DNA of 64,000 nt from Prunella strophiata (taxonomy: Eukaryota; Chordata; Aves; Passeriformes; Prunellidae): positions 1,054,001 to 1,118,000 of the forward strand of contig JAZBQD010000034.1 of the NCBI GenBank assembly GCA_036583965.1, written 5' to 3'. Every line of letters begins with the position of its first letter. Within the stretch, counting starts at the first letter, position 1. The translations under genes were made by a program, and so were the position numbers. Below the pieces are notes generated by a model. The model made no database searches. It was given only the letters and a program-made list of their open reading frames with translations, and was not told where the DNA came from. Shown here one piece after another: positions 12,686 through 25,846 of the stretch.

Positions 12686-15600
12686 CTGAGGCTGGCAGAG
12701 CACATGGCCCCAACCACAGCAGATGTTCCTGTAGGCTGGGAATTTGTTTACCTGCTGGCCTGTGAGCACAGCAGCTTTGAGCTAAAAGCCCTGGCAGCCT
12801 CCTGGGAGGAGGAGAGGCTCCACCTGCCCCCAGGCCAGGCTGGGGACCCTCGTGGTGGCAGCTGAGCTGTGCAGGACTGGGTGGCTCTGCCCGGGGGAGG
12901 CTGTCCCAGCTGGGTGTGGGGGTGCTCCCCTCCTCCTGTCCTTCCCTCATCCCTGCCTTGACCAAGTGAAGTTCAGCTGTTACACAGTGTCAGGAGATGA
13001 ATTACATGAAATTATAATTACATTCCCCTTGCCTGCTCTGGGCAAAATGCAAAAGGTCATCCTTTCCCTTGCTGCCTGAACTTTAATAAGTTAGACCACT
13101 TACAGACACTGCCACGGTGGTTACACAGGGCCAGGCAGAGAGGATGCACAGGCACTCACCAGTTTTTCCTCTTCTGAGGGTCTGGTTTGACTGGGGACAG
13201 CCAGAGGCAGGCTGAGCTGTCAGAGCCAGGCTTTGCTGGAGGGCTCAGCACCCCTGGCACAGAGGGGTCAGACAAGTGATCCATTCCCAGAACTGAGGGC
13301 CTGCAGGTGTTTTTGGGGGGTGCCACACCAGCACAGCAGCTTTCCCATCTCCCAGCCTGGAAACTGTGATGACTTCAGGAGCAGCAACACCTGGCTGGGT
13401 GTGGGTGCTTGGCACAGGAGAGCCCAGAACCACCCAGAACATGTGGCTGTGCAGCTCACAGGCCTCTGGGGAAGCTTTCCCCACTCCTCCAGCCTCTCAA
13501 AGTGAATCCCTGATGATAACTGCACTGCTAAAAGCCTTAGGTACCTTCCAAAGACATGTGTGAGCAAACACTGTGGTTGCTGACACATGTTCTGGGATGA
13601 GATGCAGCACTGACCACCTGAAGCAGATTTGCTGCCAGGTTGCCTCCAGCCAGCACTGGAGGCTGCTTCAGGCACACCTGTGGGTCCTGAAAGCTGGTGA
13701 CAGGGACCAGGACAAGCCATGGGGCTGGGGGTGTGGGGCAGACTGCAGGGCTGGGTCCTTCAGGGCAGATTCAGCCCCCCTCATAAGGTGAGAAGCCAAT
13801 TTCCTGCTTTTCACAGCAATTTTCTTCAATGCCAGTGGCTACCAGCTGCTCCTACTGATTGTAAATAAATACAAGGGGAGCTTGGCCCAAAATAGAAAGC
13901 AGAGAAACCTCCCTAGCTCAATAAGCAATAATGAGCCCTTGCAGGCAGAGAAGCTGTAATTTGCAGCTCCCTCTCTCCAGGGGATGCAGGCTTGGCTGGG
14001 CTCTGGCTGGCGTCCATCCATCGAGGTCCAGCAGGGATGGAAGAGGGAGTCCTGGCCCCAGAGGCCTCTCCTGGGCTGTCCTGCTCCCCTCCCTCGCTGG
14101 CTGCTCCCTTGGGATGTGGCCAAGCCCTGCTGCACCCCAGGGGCTCCCCCCTGGTGCCCTGTCCTAAGCCCAGGCACATCAATTTACAGTTCCCCACACC
14201 AGAGATGCTCACTCAGAGCACAGCCTTTGCAGAGGGCACAGCCTTGGTTGGTTCCATCCTAAAGCACCATAAAAACCCCCAATGTGAGTGAAATGAGTGT
14301 CTGCCAGCACCTCCCTTCTCCCTCCCCCCATTCTGCCAGGTCCTAGAGGCCACAACTCCTCCTGTGCCTCCTACCAGACCCATGGGGCTGCCACCAGCAG
14401 GGGGGCACCAGCAGTGTCCCATCACAGGCTCTGGAGTGACAAACACGAGCTGGGCAGCAACTCCTCCCTCCCAGGTGACCCACAGAGCCCAGTGTCCAGC
14501 ATGGTGCTCCAGGCACAGCTCCACGAGAGCCCCTCAGCACCACAGTGACCACACAATGCCACACCTGCCTGGCCTCTCCCTGCTCTCAGTCCTCACCACA
14601 TCCAGGGGGTGGAACATCCTTCCATCTTCTGTGGCTCTCTGTGATCCTGACATGCTTCCAGGAGATCCTGTGGCCCCACCAGCCTGGGACCAGCGAGGCC
14701 ACCACGGCCTCTGGCCACTCCATCACAGGCAGCTCTGTGCTGGCCTGGCACAGGATTTTCAGCTGTTTGACTGTAGTAAATTCCTTTGAGTTTGTGGTCT
14801 GCTGTTGCTGCTCTCCTTTAATAACCTCTAATAGGTTTTTCTCCTTAAGATAAGACCTCAGTAGTGGCGGTTTGGCATCGTATCAACAGTATCAGGCATT
14901 CTCCTCTGCTGTAGGTACACTGAGATAAAGATTTCAGAGTCCTTTGAGCTATGGTGTAGACCTTTCCACAACAGTAAATGGTGATATTTCCATTCAGTAA
15001 TGTATTTATATCTTCCCAGTGAGGTCAATAACAGAGTATCCCTTGAGCTGGGAAAAATGATGAGTGATGTCTAGTAATTACAGAGACCATAAGGCATCTG
15101 TGAATCTAATTCTGACATTAAAAATCACGACAAGCACCTCCATTGCCAGTTTTATTTGCTGGCTTGGACAGTGAGGTCCAGTGCTGTGCAGGGAAGGGAT
15201 GTCTGCACACAGGGCACGTTTTGGGGCTGCTGGAATCTAAAGCAATTAACTGCTCTTGCCTCTCTCAGTTTCCTGGCATTGAGCCTGACCTTGCATACGA
15301 TTCATCTTCCTCATTCCTGTTAGATGTTTGCAAGTCATCCTGCTCTGAGCAGTGGGGGCTGCAGTGGGGATTGGAATGTGTGGCACTGCCATCCTTGTCC
15401 TGGGGCTGCACGAGGCCAGCAGGCACCAGGAGCTCACTCTGCAGATGAATTGCATGGAACCACTCTCCAGTGAGGGGCATTCTGCATTTCAAACACCATC
15501 ACTCCAAATGCCCAGCTGTCTGTGCCAGAGCAACCGATGGGGAAAAAATAAATTAATTCCCATTTCATATAAATACCCTTGTTCATATTTCTGTTTTAGA

Positions 15601-15869
15601 AATCCAACACTTTTCCACTGCAGTGAGACCTTCCCAAGCCAGGCTTTCCAAAGGCAGGGTGGAGGAAGCCAGCAGGAGCTCCAGTAGCTCCTGGAAGCCA
15701 GGCTACTCCATTTATGCCACTTGTTGGGAAATCTGGGTTAATATGCTGAGATTTTGGTAAACAAAATGCAGTGCTTTTTCTTCAAAGTCATCATGTATTT
15801 CCAGATTTTTGTGATATTTTTCATACTTTCCCCTAAAAGTCATTAGAGATGTGATGCTGCTTTTGGAAT
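12686..15869. other. Unique noncoding sequence, no gene recognised
   Basis: GC-moderate sequence with only short open frames. 14,850-15,130 is AT-richer, with GATAAG motifs and complex sequence that could be regulatory. No named repeats seen. Confidence 0.55.
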
Positions 15870-16165
15870 GATGCAGAATCACAGAAAACAGAGCTGGGAA
15901 GGACCTCAAGTGTTGGCCCTGCCCTAGGGTAGGGTCATCTGTCCATTAATCCCAGGAGATGTTTCTCCAAACTCTTCTTAAACACTTCTAATGATAGAAA
16001 CTCCAGAGCCCTCCCCAGGCAAAACAATCCAGTGCTTAATTGTCCTTTCTCCTCCGTGCTGGAAATCGCCTTTTCTGCAGCTGCAGCACTAATTCCCATC
16101 CTGGAGCTCTGCAGCCTGAGCAGCAAATATTCCATCATTTGGATCGTTAGGGAGAACACTGACTC
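15870..16165 (-). mobile_element. CR1 LINE 3' fragment (old, diverged)
   Basis: On the plus strand it reads 'cagaatcacagaaaacagag' then 'gggaaggacctc', followed by 'tgatagaaactccagagcc' and 'ccagtgcttaattg', matching the complement of the CR1 3' region in order. The degenerate 3' terminal octamers are at the left, so the element runs on the minus strand. It is a 5'-truncated, heavily mutated copy with no surviving frame. Confidence 0.8.
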
Positions 16166-16964
16166 GTATTAGACTGAGGATGGATTCCTGCAGAAAGTCA
16201 CTCAATCCATCCTTTTATTTGACAGCCACTTATTGATTTCTCTTGTCTGGTTTCCAGCCATGTTTGCACCTCTCCCACAGCAGCTGTGTGGAGACCTGCT
16301 CACCAACCTTGCTAAAAGGAATGTCATGGGAAACACAGCAAACTCCTAGCAAAGCCAAGGCATCCAGCATCCCTGGCTTCCTCTCAATCCAGAATATTTA
16401 GTCTCATCACACAGGGAAATCAGATTGGCTTTTTCTTTTGGGAAGGATCTTTTTTTAAATTTTCATTAAGAAATAGAATTTAGAAATTATATTTTTCTGG
16501 GACATGAGTGTAAAGCAGTCAGGTTAGAATGTTAATAACAATTCTCCAAGCCTCCTTCTTTCTCCCCTGTGTAAATACAGATTTTACCTTTGCCTCTGCC
16601 AATCTCTTGGAGCACTGTAACAGCCCAGATGGCTTCTGCCCATTCCTTGACTAACCAAGGATAAAATTCTGGTTTTGGCCACTTCCAAAATGCTTTACTT
16701 ATCTGCAACTGATCCTTATTGCCCTTCATAGTCCCTGCTGATTGCACAGCATCTCATACCCTGAGCTGCCAGGTTCCATCCCTTCCTGCTCACACCTTGG
16801 GAATGTGACCTGGATTTCAGTTCATGCAGAATTTCCTCCTCTCCCAAAGGTCAGTGATGGGCTGGAGCTGAACAGACACAGCCCCTGCTACAGCTCCTGT
16901 CCTGTCTCCTCAGATTTGGATGATTCTTTTTGCACACAAAAAGACTTGGTTCACCTCTAGACCT
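16166..16964. other. Unique spacer between two CR1 fragments
   Basis: No gene or nameable repeat. The left end may include further diverged CR1 sequence. A short T-rich run sits near 16,449. Confidence 0.5.
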
Positions 16965-17157
16965 TTGGATTTTAGGAAAAAATTCTTCCCCGAAAGGGCT
17001 GGCACAGCTGCCCAGGGCAGTGGTGGAGTCCCCAGCCCTGGGGGGATTCAAAAGTGTGGATGTGGCACTGGGGGACACAATTTAGTGAAGGCCTTGGCAG
17101 TGTTGAGGGCATAATTGGACTCAATGATCCCAGAGGTTTTTCCATCCTGAACATGAT
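16965..17157 (+). mobile_element. CR1 LINE 3' fragment (old, diverged)
   Basis: Plus-strand order matches the CR1 3' region: 'aaaaaattcttccccgaaag', then 'gctgcccagggcagtggtgg', 'agtccccagccctgg', 'gtgtggatgtggcactg', 'ggactcaatgatcccagagg'. The terminal octamer repeats are no longer recognisable. Severely 5' truncated and noncoding. It faces away from the fragment at 15.9 kb, so the two are independent insertions. Confidence 0.85.
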
Positions 17158-20100
17158 TAAACACAGGTCAGCAGCCTCACAATGTGAAATATTCACTCAT
17201 CTCCCCCAGTTTTCCATGTAGGTCCCACATCCCCTTGTTCTCTAGAGCTTGTGGCAAGCCTGGCCATTCCTAACACAGAGCAAATCCATCTCCCTTTCCC
17301 TCTGTTTCTTTTTCTTTCTCTTCTGATACCATCCCAGGCACATCAATCCCTTGGCCTCAGCCAAAAGCTTCCCAGCCATGCTATCAAAGAGCTCTCCTGG
17401 AGATCTCTTAGTCACTGCTTGTCTGGCTGCTCCTTCAAAATCCCTTCACAGGTGGACTGGCAGCACTTCCCCAGCCCTACAGGGGAAAGGGTAAAAAGGA
17501 ACTGACCAAATCCAAGAGCACAACCCCACAGTCCTCATTTCCTCAGACTGCTCTGCCTCAGGGGTGCTGATCATAGTCCCAACACATGGATTTAGATTGT
17601 AACCTCTTTTCACTCCTTGCCAGGCAAAAAATGATGGGAGCAGCTCAGTTGCTGTGGTCTGTCCTCTGCCATGTCAGTCAAACCTACAAATCACTGTCAA
17701 ACACTTCTCCCTCACGGGTTGGTCACATTGACACGTGCAGAAGATATTAATTCCAAGCAGCTCATCATCCATTTCAGTCAGGAGAGGTCCTGACAGCATT
17801 TGCCATGGGAGGTCCATGGCTGTGACAGGATTTTGCTGGGTGAGCTCAGGATGGGAGAGAAGGGGAGCAGCTGAAATCCGAGGGCTCGGTGCAGCTGCAC
17901 ATGGAACCCAGCATGTCCAGGGGACAGGGACAGCTGGCACGTGGCACCAGGAGTGGATATCACAGCTGGCAACGTGACAAACAACGTAAGGACAATTGTC
18001 CTGACACTTTTTTATGGCACATATCATTCTTTTTAATAAGCATTTCTTTCATAATTGCATCTGTTCTCCAAAGGATTTACTGTGGATTAGGAATCCCATG
18101 TGAACACACAAAGCAAACTGTGATTAATTATGCTCAGCTTGCTCAAGGTGTGCTGTGGGTAGACACACAGAAGATGAACATGAAAAAAAAATGCAAAACA
18201 AAGTAACTGGGATGTTTTTTTCAGCAATGAAGCTCTGAGGAGAGGGAAAGCCTTGAAAATTGCAGAGTTCCCATGCAGTTTGGCTAACTGTGTGGGCTTT
18301 CCCAGCCTGCAGCATCCAAAAACACCTGGCTGGAACAGAGCAGCCAGGTTCAAGAACACTGCTCCCTGCTTAAACACAGCTTTTGAGGCTGTGCTGGAGC
18401 GGGGCTTGGATGGGGGACACAGGAATGAGAAATTTGGGAAAGCTGAGTACCTGAGTGCCAGGAGACAGCCCAGGAAGATGGTCCTGCTGCACAGTGGGGA
18501 TCATGCTGTCACTGAGAGCCCCGGGGGGACAGTGAAACCCTGCTTAGCCCCAGAAGGAAGCAGGGAAAGGAGCAGGAGGAGCTCCCAAGCCCTGTCTCTG
18601 TTGTGCAGGACCCAGGGCCACGGCAAGGAGTGGCCAGGAGGGGCCAGGTCCTGCCTGCCTGCAGAGCTGCCTGCAGGACGGGCTGCGGCCAGGAGAGGCT
18701 CAGTCCCCGCGGGCACCTCTGCCAGCTCATCAATAAACCACTTTTCTACTCAACCGAGAGCCATTTGTCACCAACACGCTGACAAATCCCCTGCTGCTCA
18801 GGAGATGATGTCCCTGTCACCAGGAACAGCCAGAGAGCACCAGCATTTCTGAGGTCTCGTGTCCTGCTTGTGGCCTCGCCCTCCTCCTTTCTCTCACTTC
18901 TCCCCCTCTCCTTCCCACATTCCCAGAATAGATGCCACAGGAATATTTTAGCAGGAAACTGGGGTGATCCCCTCCTTCAAGGGGGACCCTCTGTATAAAA
19001 CCATGTCCTGGGAGCTCTGAACCTTTGTGCAATTACCACCACGTGGAGAAGGAGCTGTGAACAGTTCTGTGACCGCCACCACGCTGGGGTCCATGAAAGC
19101 TCAGAAATACCTTCCACCTGCCCTGCAGAGTCCCCTGAGCTAGTCTGGGACACCCACCTGTGTCCCCCAGCTGAGCCCAGAGAATCTGTGGGCACATGAC
19201 AATGCCCAAATGACAACTTGATGGTCATCAGTTGAGCATGGGCACATCTCTGCTCTTGAGGGAGAAGGATGCTGGTCCCCGTGGCTTCCTAATCTTGAAA
19301 AAATGGCACAGCTTTTTCTAAAACTGTTCCAATTTTGTTTTCTGAGCACTGCTGAGGCTGTTTTATGCATTACAAGTGTCCTCTCCTCTGAGTGGAACAC
19401 TCTGCCCTGCATGGCATGGGATAAAACAGCACATGGAAAGCAACAAAAGGGTTAAACATAGAGCTGGAGTTCAGAAGGCTATTTGATCCAAGCAAGAACA
19501 TCATTTCAGGATGGGGAATTTCTCCCTCTAATAAATATATATGGCAAGGAAAAGCTGCTGCCAGTAAAATTACTCATAATGTTATAAATGAAAATGGATT
19601 TGGGGATGCTGGGTTTTTGCAGAGCAAGAAAGACTTTTAGACCATTAAACAAGAGACATTCATATTTTATTTCCATGCACACAGCACAAAACAAGGATCT
19701 CAGATCTCTTGGATGTGAATGCCCAAGAAGTAGGCACAATGGTTGGTTTGAGCATCAGGAAAGACACAGCTTTACATTAAATAAAATCCAAGAAAATGAA
19801 GAAACAGAGAGAGACCCTCACTCCTTGGCTGTTGTGTTTCACATGGGATCATTTGTCAGTTCTCAGGTGGGACACACCTGCAGGAGAGGCTGAAGTGGCT
19901 GGGAGATGGTGCCCATGTTGTGTCCAAGGCACAAAAGATTGCAATTATTGCTGATAAATAACTACAGTTAATAATAAGTAGATGCTGGTTGCCCCACTGA
20001 TTTTCAAGCATGGAGAACCAGTGCTCACTAGGGCTAAGAACTCAGAGACACCATCAGGCAGGTAGAAAAGACAAAACCAGAAATGAAAAACCAGGAGGAG

Positions 20101-20680
20101 CACATTTACCCCTGGCAGGGTGGCCCTGGGCTGGGCAGGGTGGCCTGGGGGCAGCAGGACAGGCACTGCTGGAAGGATGGAGGTCTGGATGCTGCTTGCA
20201 AGATCTGTCAGCCAGGCTCTGAATTCCAGCAGAAAAAAAGAAAAGCAATGAAAGAGCAAGGCAAACACTTTAAATGAGCCCAGGAGGCACATCTGAGCTT
20301 CAGAGCAGGCAAGGGGACAGGCATTCCAGAGACTGCATTGCAAACACTGGGCAATAAAAACCACCTAAGAGCTCCCTGGGTCCCGTGTGAGCTCCGAGTG
20401 TGAGAGCAGGGAGGAGGCGGCTGCCGGCCAGAGTGTTCTGCACCGAGCTCCCACCAGCAGCGCCCCCGGGCAGAGCTGGGCTGGCCCTGGCAGTGCCCCT
20501 GGAGGGGGAGCTGGGTCAGGCCAGGAGAGCCACCAGGGCAGAGCTGCCACCCTTGACTTGGAGAAGGTGCTGGGGGCGGGCACGGGTGAGACTCTGCTGG
20601 TGAGCACAGTGGGGTCCAACATTCTCCCCTTGCCCAGCAGAGCTGGCTTTACCAGAGGCTTTGGCAACAATGGGCACCAG
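17158..20680. other. Unique noncoding sequence, no gene recognised
   Basis: No supported gene. A polypyrimidine tract lies near 17,300-17,325. The 199-codon frame at 18,253-18,852 has no recognisable domain or splice context. 20,390-20,600 is moderately CpG-rich next to the minisatellite. Confidence 0.55.
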
Positions 20681-20978
20681 AGAGGCAGGAAGGGCTGGGA
20701 GAGGCAGGAGGGGCTGGGAGAGGCAGGAGGGAGATGGGAGAGGCAGGAGGGGCTGGGAGAGGCAGGAGGGGCTGGGAGAGGCAGGAGGGGCTGGGAGAGG
20801 CAGGAGGGGCTGGGAGAGGCAGGAGGGGCTGGGAGAGGCAGGATGGAGCTGGGAGAGGCAGGAGGAGATGGGAGAGGCAGGATGGAGCTGGGAGAGGCAG
20901 GAGGAGATGGGAGAAGCAGGAGGAGATGGGAGAGCCAGGAGGGGCTGGAAGAGGCAGGATGGAGCTGGGAGAGGCAGT
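20681..20978. repeat. 19-bp GC-rich minisatellite
   Basis: About 15-16 units of a 19-bp motif (agaggcaggaggggctggg) with variants such as ggatggagctggga and ggaggagatggga that tend to alternate towards the right end. The tail of the same array appears immediately right of the N gap at 46,266-46,350. Long purine-biased frames here are products of the repeat. Confidence 0.97.
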
Positions 20979-23900
20979 AGCAGGGGTGGCTCCATGGTTG
21001 TCTCACTGCAGTGACAGCAGCCCTGGGCCAAGGCAGTGGGGGACAGGCTGGGGCTGAAGTGGTCTGGGACCCTTTCAGCCACCACAGGAGATATGAAAAA
21101 AGCCCAGGAAGGCTTCATGGGTAGGACCAGTCTGAGCTCCTCTGAAGCATTTCCCAAATTAATGCTTTCTGAACAGGACCACATCATTTAGAAAAGCACC
21201 CAGTCTTCATTTTAAAATCACAGGTGAAGGGGAATCCATCAGGAGCCCTGGCAACGGCTCCAATTGCTGATCACCCATCCTGTTCCCCTGGATTTGTCTA
21301 ACTTCACCTTTCAACCATCAGATCTTTGCACGCTAAATTGAAAAGCCCTCTGTCAACAATTTGCATCCTTTAACCTTCCCCTGGAGAGCTGCAGTCACTG
21401 CAGCGTGAGGAGTTTGCTTTAACCTTGGAACTGCCTCTGAAATGACAACACAAAGAAACTCAGCAAAAGTTAAGGAGGACAAGCAGGAGATTTGGGTCTT
21501 AATGAAAAAACAAATACTAAAACTGATGTGGAAAAAGGCTTTCTGAAGGAAACCTTTCCTTGGACAGGAAGCCTGGGGACACAATGCAGACACCAACAGC
21601 TCCTGGTTGTGGTACAGAACAGGGTTCCTGACAGGGAAGATGTCCTTCCTTTCCACCCCAAAATGCTGTGGAAGGCATCAGGAAATCAGGAGGTTTCTAA
21701 AATGTTGGAAACAAGACAGAGTGTGAACCCCTGATGGAGGTGAGGCTGACACCATCCCCATGGGCCCTTCTGCCCTGGCAGAACTGTCCAGAGGTTTTCC
21801 TCACCCCATGTCCACTTGCTAAATCAAGGCAAAACAACTCAAAGCCAAAACTCAGTTTCTGCCAGGCACTGCCTTCCCTGTGAGCCTGGGTGCAGGCAAT
21901 GCTCCCACCCATCCCTGTCCCTGGCACCCCCATGGGGACAGGCACTGCAGCTCTCCACTCTTTGACAACGTGTCCCTCTGCCCCTGAAGGACCTTTGGTG
22001 GGGTTGCACCTCCCGGGGGCTGCAGGTGACCCAAAGAGGTTGGGTTTGCCCCACTGCTGAGGCTCTGAGGTTGGCTGGTGGCACTGCAGGCTCCTGGGGC
22101 TGGTGGAGGCTGCAGGGACCCAGGCACATCTCTCTGGGATGCAGCTCTGGGAATGGCAGTGCAGCACAGCCCTTGCAGGGCTTCATTTGCTGCTTTCTCT
22201 CTGCTCAGCTGGGCCAAAGCTGGCTCTGGGTCCCTCCTGTGGTCACCAGGCTGGGCTGGACCCCGTGGGGAGCAGTGAGCTGGGGTTGGGGTTCACTGCT
22301 TCTCCCAGCTGTTCACAGCAAGGTGACCACTGAGGTCCCTGTTCTTCCTTGCTTGTCCCTTGGCACTTCCAGGAAGCTGCTGGGCTGTTTTCCAGGTAGG
22401 TCCCTGAGTCATGTCTCTGCAGGCAGCCTGTGCTGCTGCTTTTGGGGGATGGTTTGGGTTGTTCACCACCAGCTCCTCGTTTCCATGACAATGACTAACA
22501 CAGGCTGACATCAGGATGGGCCCAGCAGGGTGGCAGCATCTGCCAGCACCTTGTAGGTGTTCCCTCCCTCGTTTGGGGTGAGCATCACCCGTGGGAGGGA
22601 TGGTGCCACCCTGCTTCCACAGTGGAACTGATCTGAAAAGATCCTAAACTACAGGAGAGGTCCCAGCCCTCTGCCATCCCAAAACACGAGTCCTGCACAG
22701 GTATCATGACTGCATTGCAAATGTTTGCACAACACCTTCCAGGCCACAGAAGCAGAGAGCACAGCAGGATGGAGCCAGGCAAACCAGCATGTGCAGCTAT
22801 TGGACCAGGAGGGGTTAAATGGAGCAGGAAAAGCAAAATGCTCCTGGTCCAGCTCAAGGGGCAGCCCTTGCAGCACCCAGCCCTGCATGCCCAGGCAGCC
22901 CTGAGACCCCAAATGGTGTGCCTCTGCCACAGAGCCCAGGTGGGGCTGAGAGAGAGCTCAGGTGCCAGGCAGATGAACCAGGAAGGGAGGGATTTCCCTT
23001 TATTAGGTAGGAAATGAGGTTTACAATCTCCCACCCCACGCAGAGCTCCCCATGCCTGGTACCTCACTCCCTGCCAATCTCACAATGTCCTCTTTGCCAG
23101 AAATTCTGGGATATGAGCTCCATGCAGGCACCAGGGTGGGTGTTGGCCTCAGGCAGAGATGCTTGAAGGATGGGAAAAGAGGCACTGCCTTGGTGAAGCT
23201 GCCACAGGGACTCCAGGACACCCCCAAAGCCCCTGAGCCTGTGCAGAGCTTTCTGCCAAGGCTGACATCTCAGCCTTGGAGGCATCCCCAGGGGAGGTGG
23301 CTCAGGGGACCAGCAGCACTCCCTGTGCCTCAGCTGCTGCAGGTCCTGCTGGTGTCTGGGGACAGGCTGCTCAGGGACCCTCGGGAGCTGTGCCAGGGAG
23401 GCACTGCCTTGTTGGAGCAAGGCTGGGGGAGCAGCACACAGTGGCTGTCACCCAGCTGCAGCTGAGGGTGACACCCAGGCGTGCCAGGAAGGAGCTTGTA
23501 CAGGGCAGCCCTTGGTGGCTGCTCTTGGGTGCAGAGGCTGGAGAAGCCCTGCCACAAGCTGAACTCCCCAGTGCTCAGTTCAGCCACTGTGCTGGGAAGG
23601 ACCAGCATTCCAGTGGAAATTGCTTATCCAGAGAGGCCAAGAGATGATGAGTGGCACTGGAGGGACAAGGCCATGCCAGCAGGTCCTGTCACAGCCCCAA
23701 GGCTCTGCCCTCATCCCTGGAGGGGATGCTCTGCCCTGGGCATTTCCACTGCTCCACTCAAGCTTTGCCCAGGCTGCCCGTGGGCAGGGGATGCCTGTGT
23801 GGGATGGCCCCAAGCAAACCCTGGTTTGGGTTCTCTGGGGCTCCATCCCTCACTGCCACGCTGGGGTTGCCCTCTGGGGGAGCTCTTGGTGCCCTGGCTG

Positions 23901-25319
23901 TGTTTCTGTTCTGCTGCCCTGAGGCACTGCCAGCTCGGCCGGTAATTCCCGGCGGGGCGATGTGAACGCTGCCGTGATGTTCCTGGGATGATTTCAGACT
24001 GTTTACTGCTCCGTGTTCCCATGGTGATTAATGCAGTGCCACTCCATGCAACAGTCCTATTAAACACCCCCACACAGGGCTGTTTCCACTGGGGATGAGC
24101 TCCCCACGCCCTCAGGAGCCTGTGCCCAGCTCCCTTTGGCACAACTTCTCCCTGTGCCCCGTGCTCATGCACATCCCCTCCGACTGATCCCCTGTCCCTG
24201 GAGAGCCCAGCAGCCACTGCTGGAGGCACTTGTTTTACTTTGCTGTGACTTGGCATCCACAGGGAGTTTCCCCAGAATCCCTGGAGCACGCAGAGGCTGG
24301 CAGGAGGGTGAGCACCAGGCCAGAGCCGCCTCTCTGTGCTCATCCCCACCAGTGAGAGGAGCTGGGATGCTCACAATCCTCAGGCCAGCAGCGAGCAGCA
24401 CCTTCAGCCTTCTGTTCCAAACCCACCCTGGCACTGTGAAACACCTGGGGCAGCCCTGGCTGTGGGGCTGCTCCCTGGGACACTGCACTCCTGGCTCTGC
24501 CTCACTGTCCCCCAGCCAGTTCCCTGCCATGGCCCACACACAGCATTTCAGGATCGATTTCCCCCCAGCAGCCCTGGTTTAGTATTTCTGAGGCTGCTGC
24601 TGCTGCTCCCTGCTCCCGGGGCTGGGTGGCTCCTGGGGGGGGAGGAGGCAGGGGGGGCTGCACACAGGACTGCCCCTGGGACAAGCCCGTGGGCATCTGT
24701 CAGCAAGGAGTGGCTGGGGCTGGAGCAGCCCAGGGAGGAATGGCTGTGGAGGCCAGGACAGCTCCTCACCCCCATTCCCAGCCTGAATACACTGAGCTCC
24801 CAGCCCCTGGGGCAAATGGCTCTCCCAGGAGCAGCCCAGGGGAGTTGTCACTGTGGGGATCACCCACAGCAGGGTTTTCCCATGAGGGACAGAGCCAGGA
24901 GAACAAAACCATCTTTTTGCCCAGGAAAGCAGCCTCTCTGTGAGCTGAGTGAGCACAGAGGGCACTCTGCCCTGCTCCCCCTTCACCCCACGCCCTGCCA
25001 GACTCTGCAGATGCCTGGGGCAGTGCAGGAGTGGCAGCAGATTTGGTTTCCAACCTCTGGGAGATCACTTGCAAGAGCTGTCTGTGCAGGAGGAGCACCT
25101 GGCAGTGGGTGCTGCTGCCCACTCTGGGTTTTGGGAACACACCAAGGGAGCTGCTGCTCCTCCTTCTGCAGCCTGGAATTGCTTCCCACCTTGGCAAACC
25201 CTGAACATCCCAATCTACACACCCTAAGAGGGGATTTATACAACAGATGTGAAACCCAGCTGCACAGCACCTTGGAGATGTGGCACAGCTGAGCCCTGCC
25301 CTCCTGGAGGGACAGCAAA
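20979..25319. other. Unique noncoding sequence in copy 1
   Basis: No supported gene. 22,000-24,900 is GC-rich with many short open frames on both strands but no recognisable domain. The frames are broken by indels in the duplicate at 46.4-50.9 kb, although that duplicate is noisy. A short CpG cluster lies at 23,925-23,985. Confidence 0.5.
23925..24085. other. CpG cluster plus complex sequence, possible regulatory element
   Basis: A compact run of CpGs (tcggccggtaattcccggcg onward) is followed by low-repeat sequence containing GATTAATG. The CpG core is unchanged in the otherwise error-laden duplicate at about 49,606-49,650. Function is not known. Confidence 0.25.
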
Positions 25320-25390
25320 GGCCATGGAACCATGGAATCCTTCAGGTTAGAAAAGAACTTTAGCATAATCAAGTCCAACCTGGCTAGGCA
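25320..25390 (-). mobile_element. CR1 LINE 3' end fragment (very short)
   Basis: Plus strand reads 'atggaatccttcaggttaga' then 'ataatcaagtccaacctggc', the complement of a CR1 3' terminus with degenerate terminal octamers at left. Only about 70 bp can be assigned. Its duplicate is at 50,996-51,068. Confidence 0.7.
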
Positions 25391-25500
25391 AAGGGGGAGC
25401 CTTGCTCAGAGGATGAACTCCTTCCTGCAGGCTGAGCCCTGGCACCCTGCCTGGCACAGCTGGCCAGGGCTCAGCCCTCCCTGGAATGCTGGCCCCTGGC

Positions 25501-25846
25501 AAAGCCCCCAGCCTTGTGAATATTAATGTGCATCCCAAGGAGACATCTATTTCATCTCCAACTATTGTGTTTTTCTGACATATTTATGAGTCCTCTGTCT
25601 CATTAATCTGGTGAGCATTCCTGAGACTCCCCTTTCATGCTAGAACAGCTAAGGGCAAAAGCCTCTATTTATCTACTCAGTGTCAAGGAACTTCCTCAGG
25701 AGTCAATTGGATGAAAGGTTTTCACCTTTTAAAATCCTTAATCGAGGTTTTCCAGCAATATGTCTGGTGTGTTTTAGGTAAAAGTCAACTTTCTCTTTAT
25801 GGCACACCTGGGGTTCAGTTCTTTTATTGCCCTGACAAAATAACAT
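25501..25846. other. 346-bp block identical in both copies, candidate conserved element
   Basis: By eye every base matches 51,178-51,523, even though the flanking copy 2 sequence has an indel every few tens of bases. The block is AT-richer, contains CATTAAT and TTAATCGA motifs and CTATTTAT, and lacks homopolymers. It may simply be easy to sequence, or it may be an element under constraint. Confidence 0.3.

Noticed and set aside
12295..12965. Frames rich in GKGRE or PSLPF repeats
   Set aside because: Direct readings of the (GGGAA)n tract.
20387..21187. Long Glu/Gly/Arg-rich and Pro/Ser/Leu-rich frames on opposite strands
   Set aside because: Translations of the 19-bp minisatellite with no conserved domain; no splice signals or start context.
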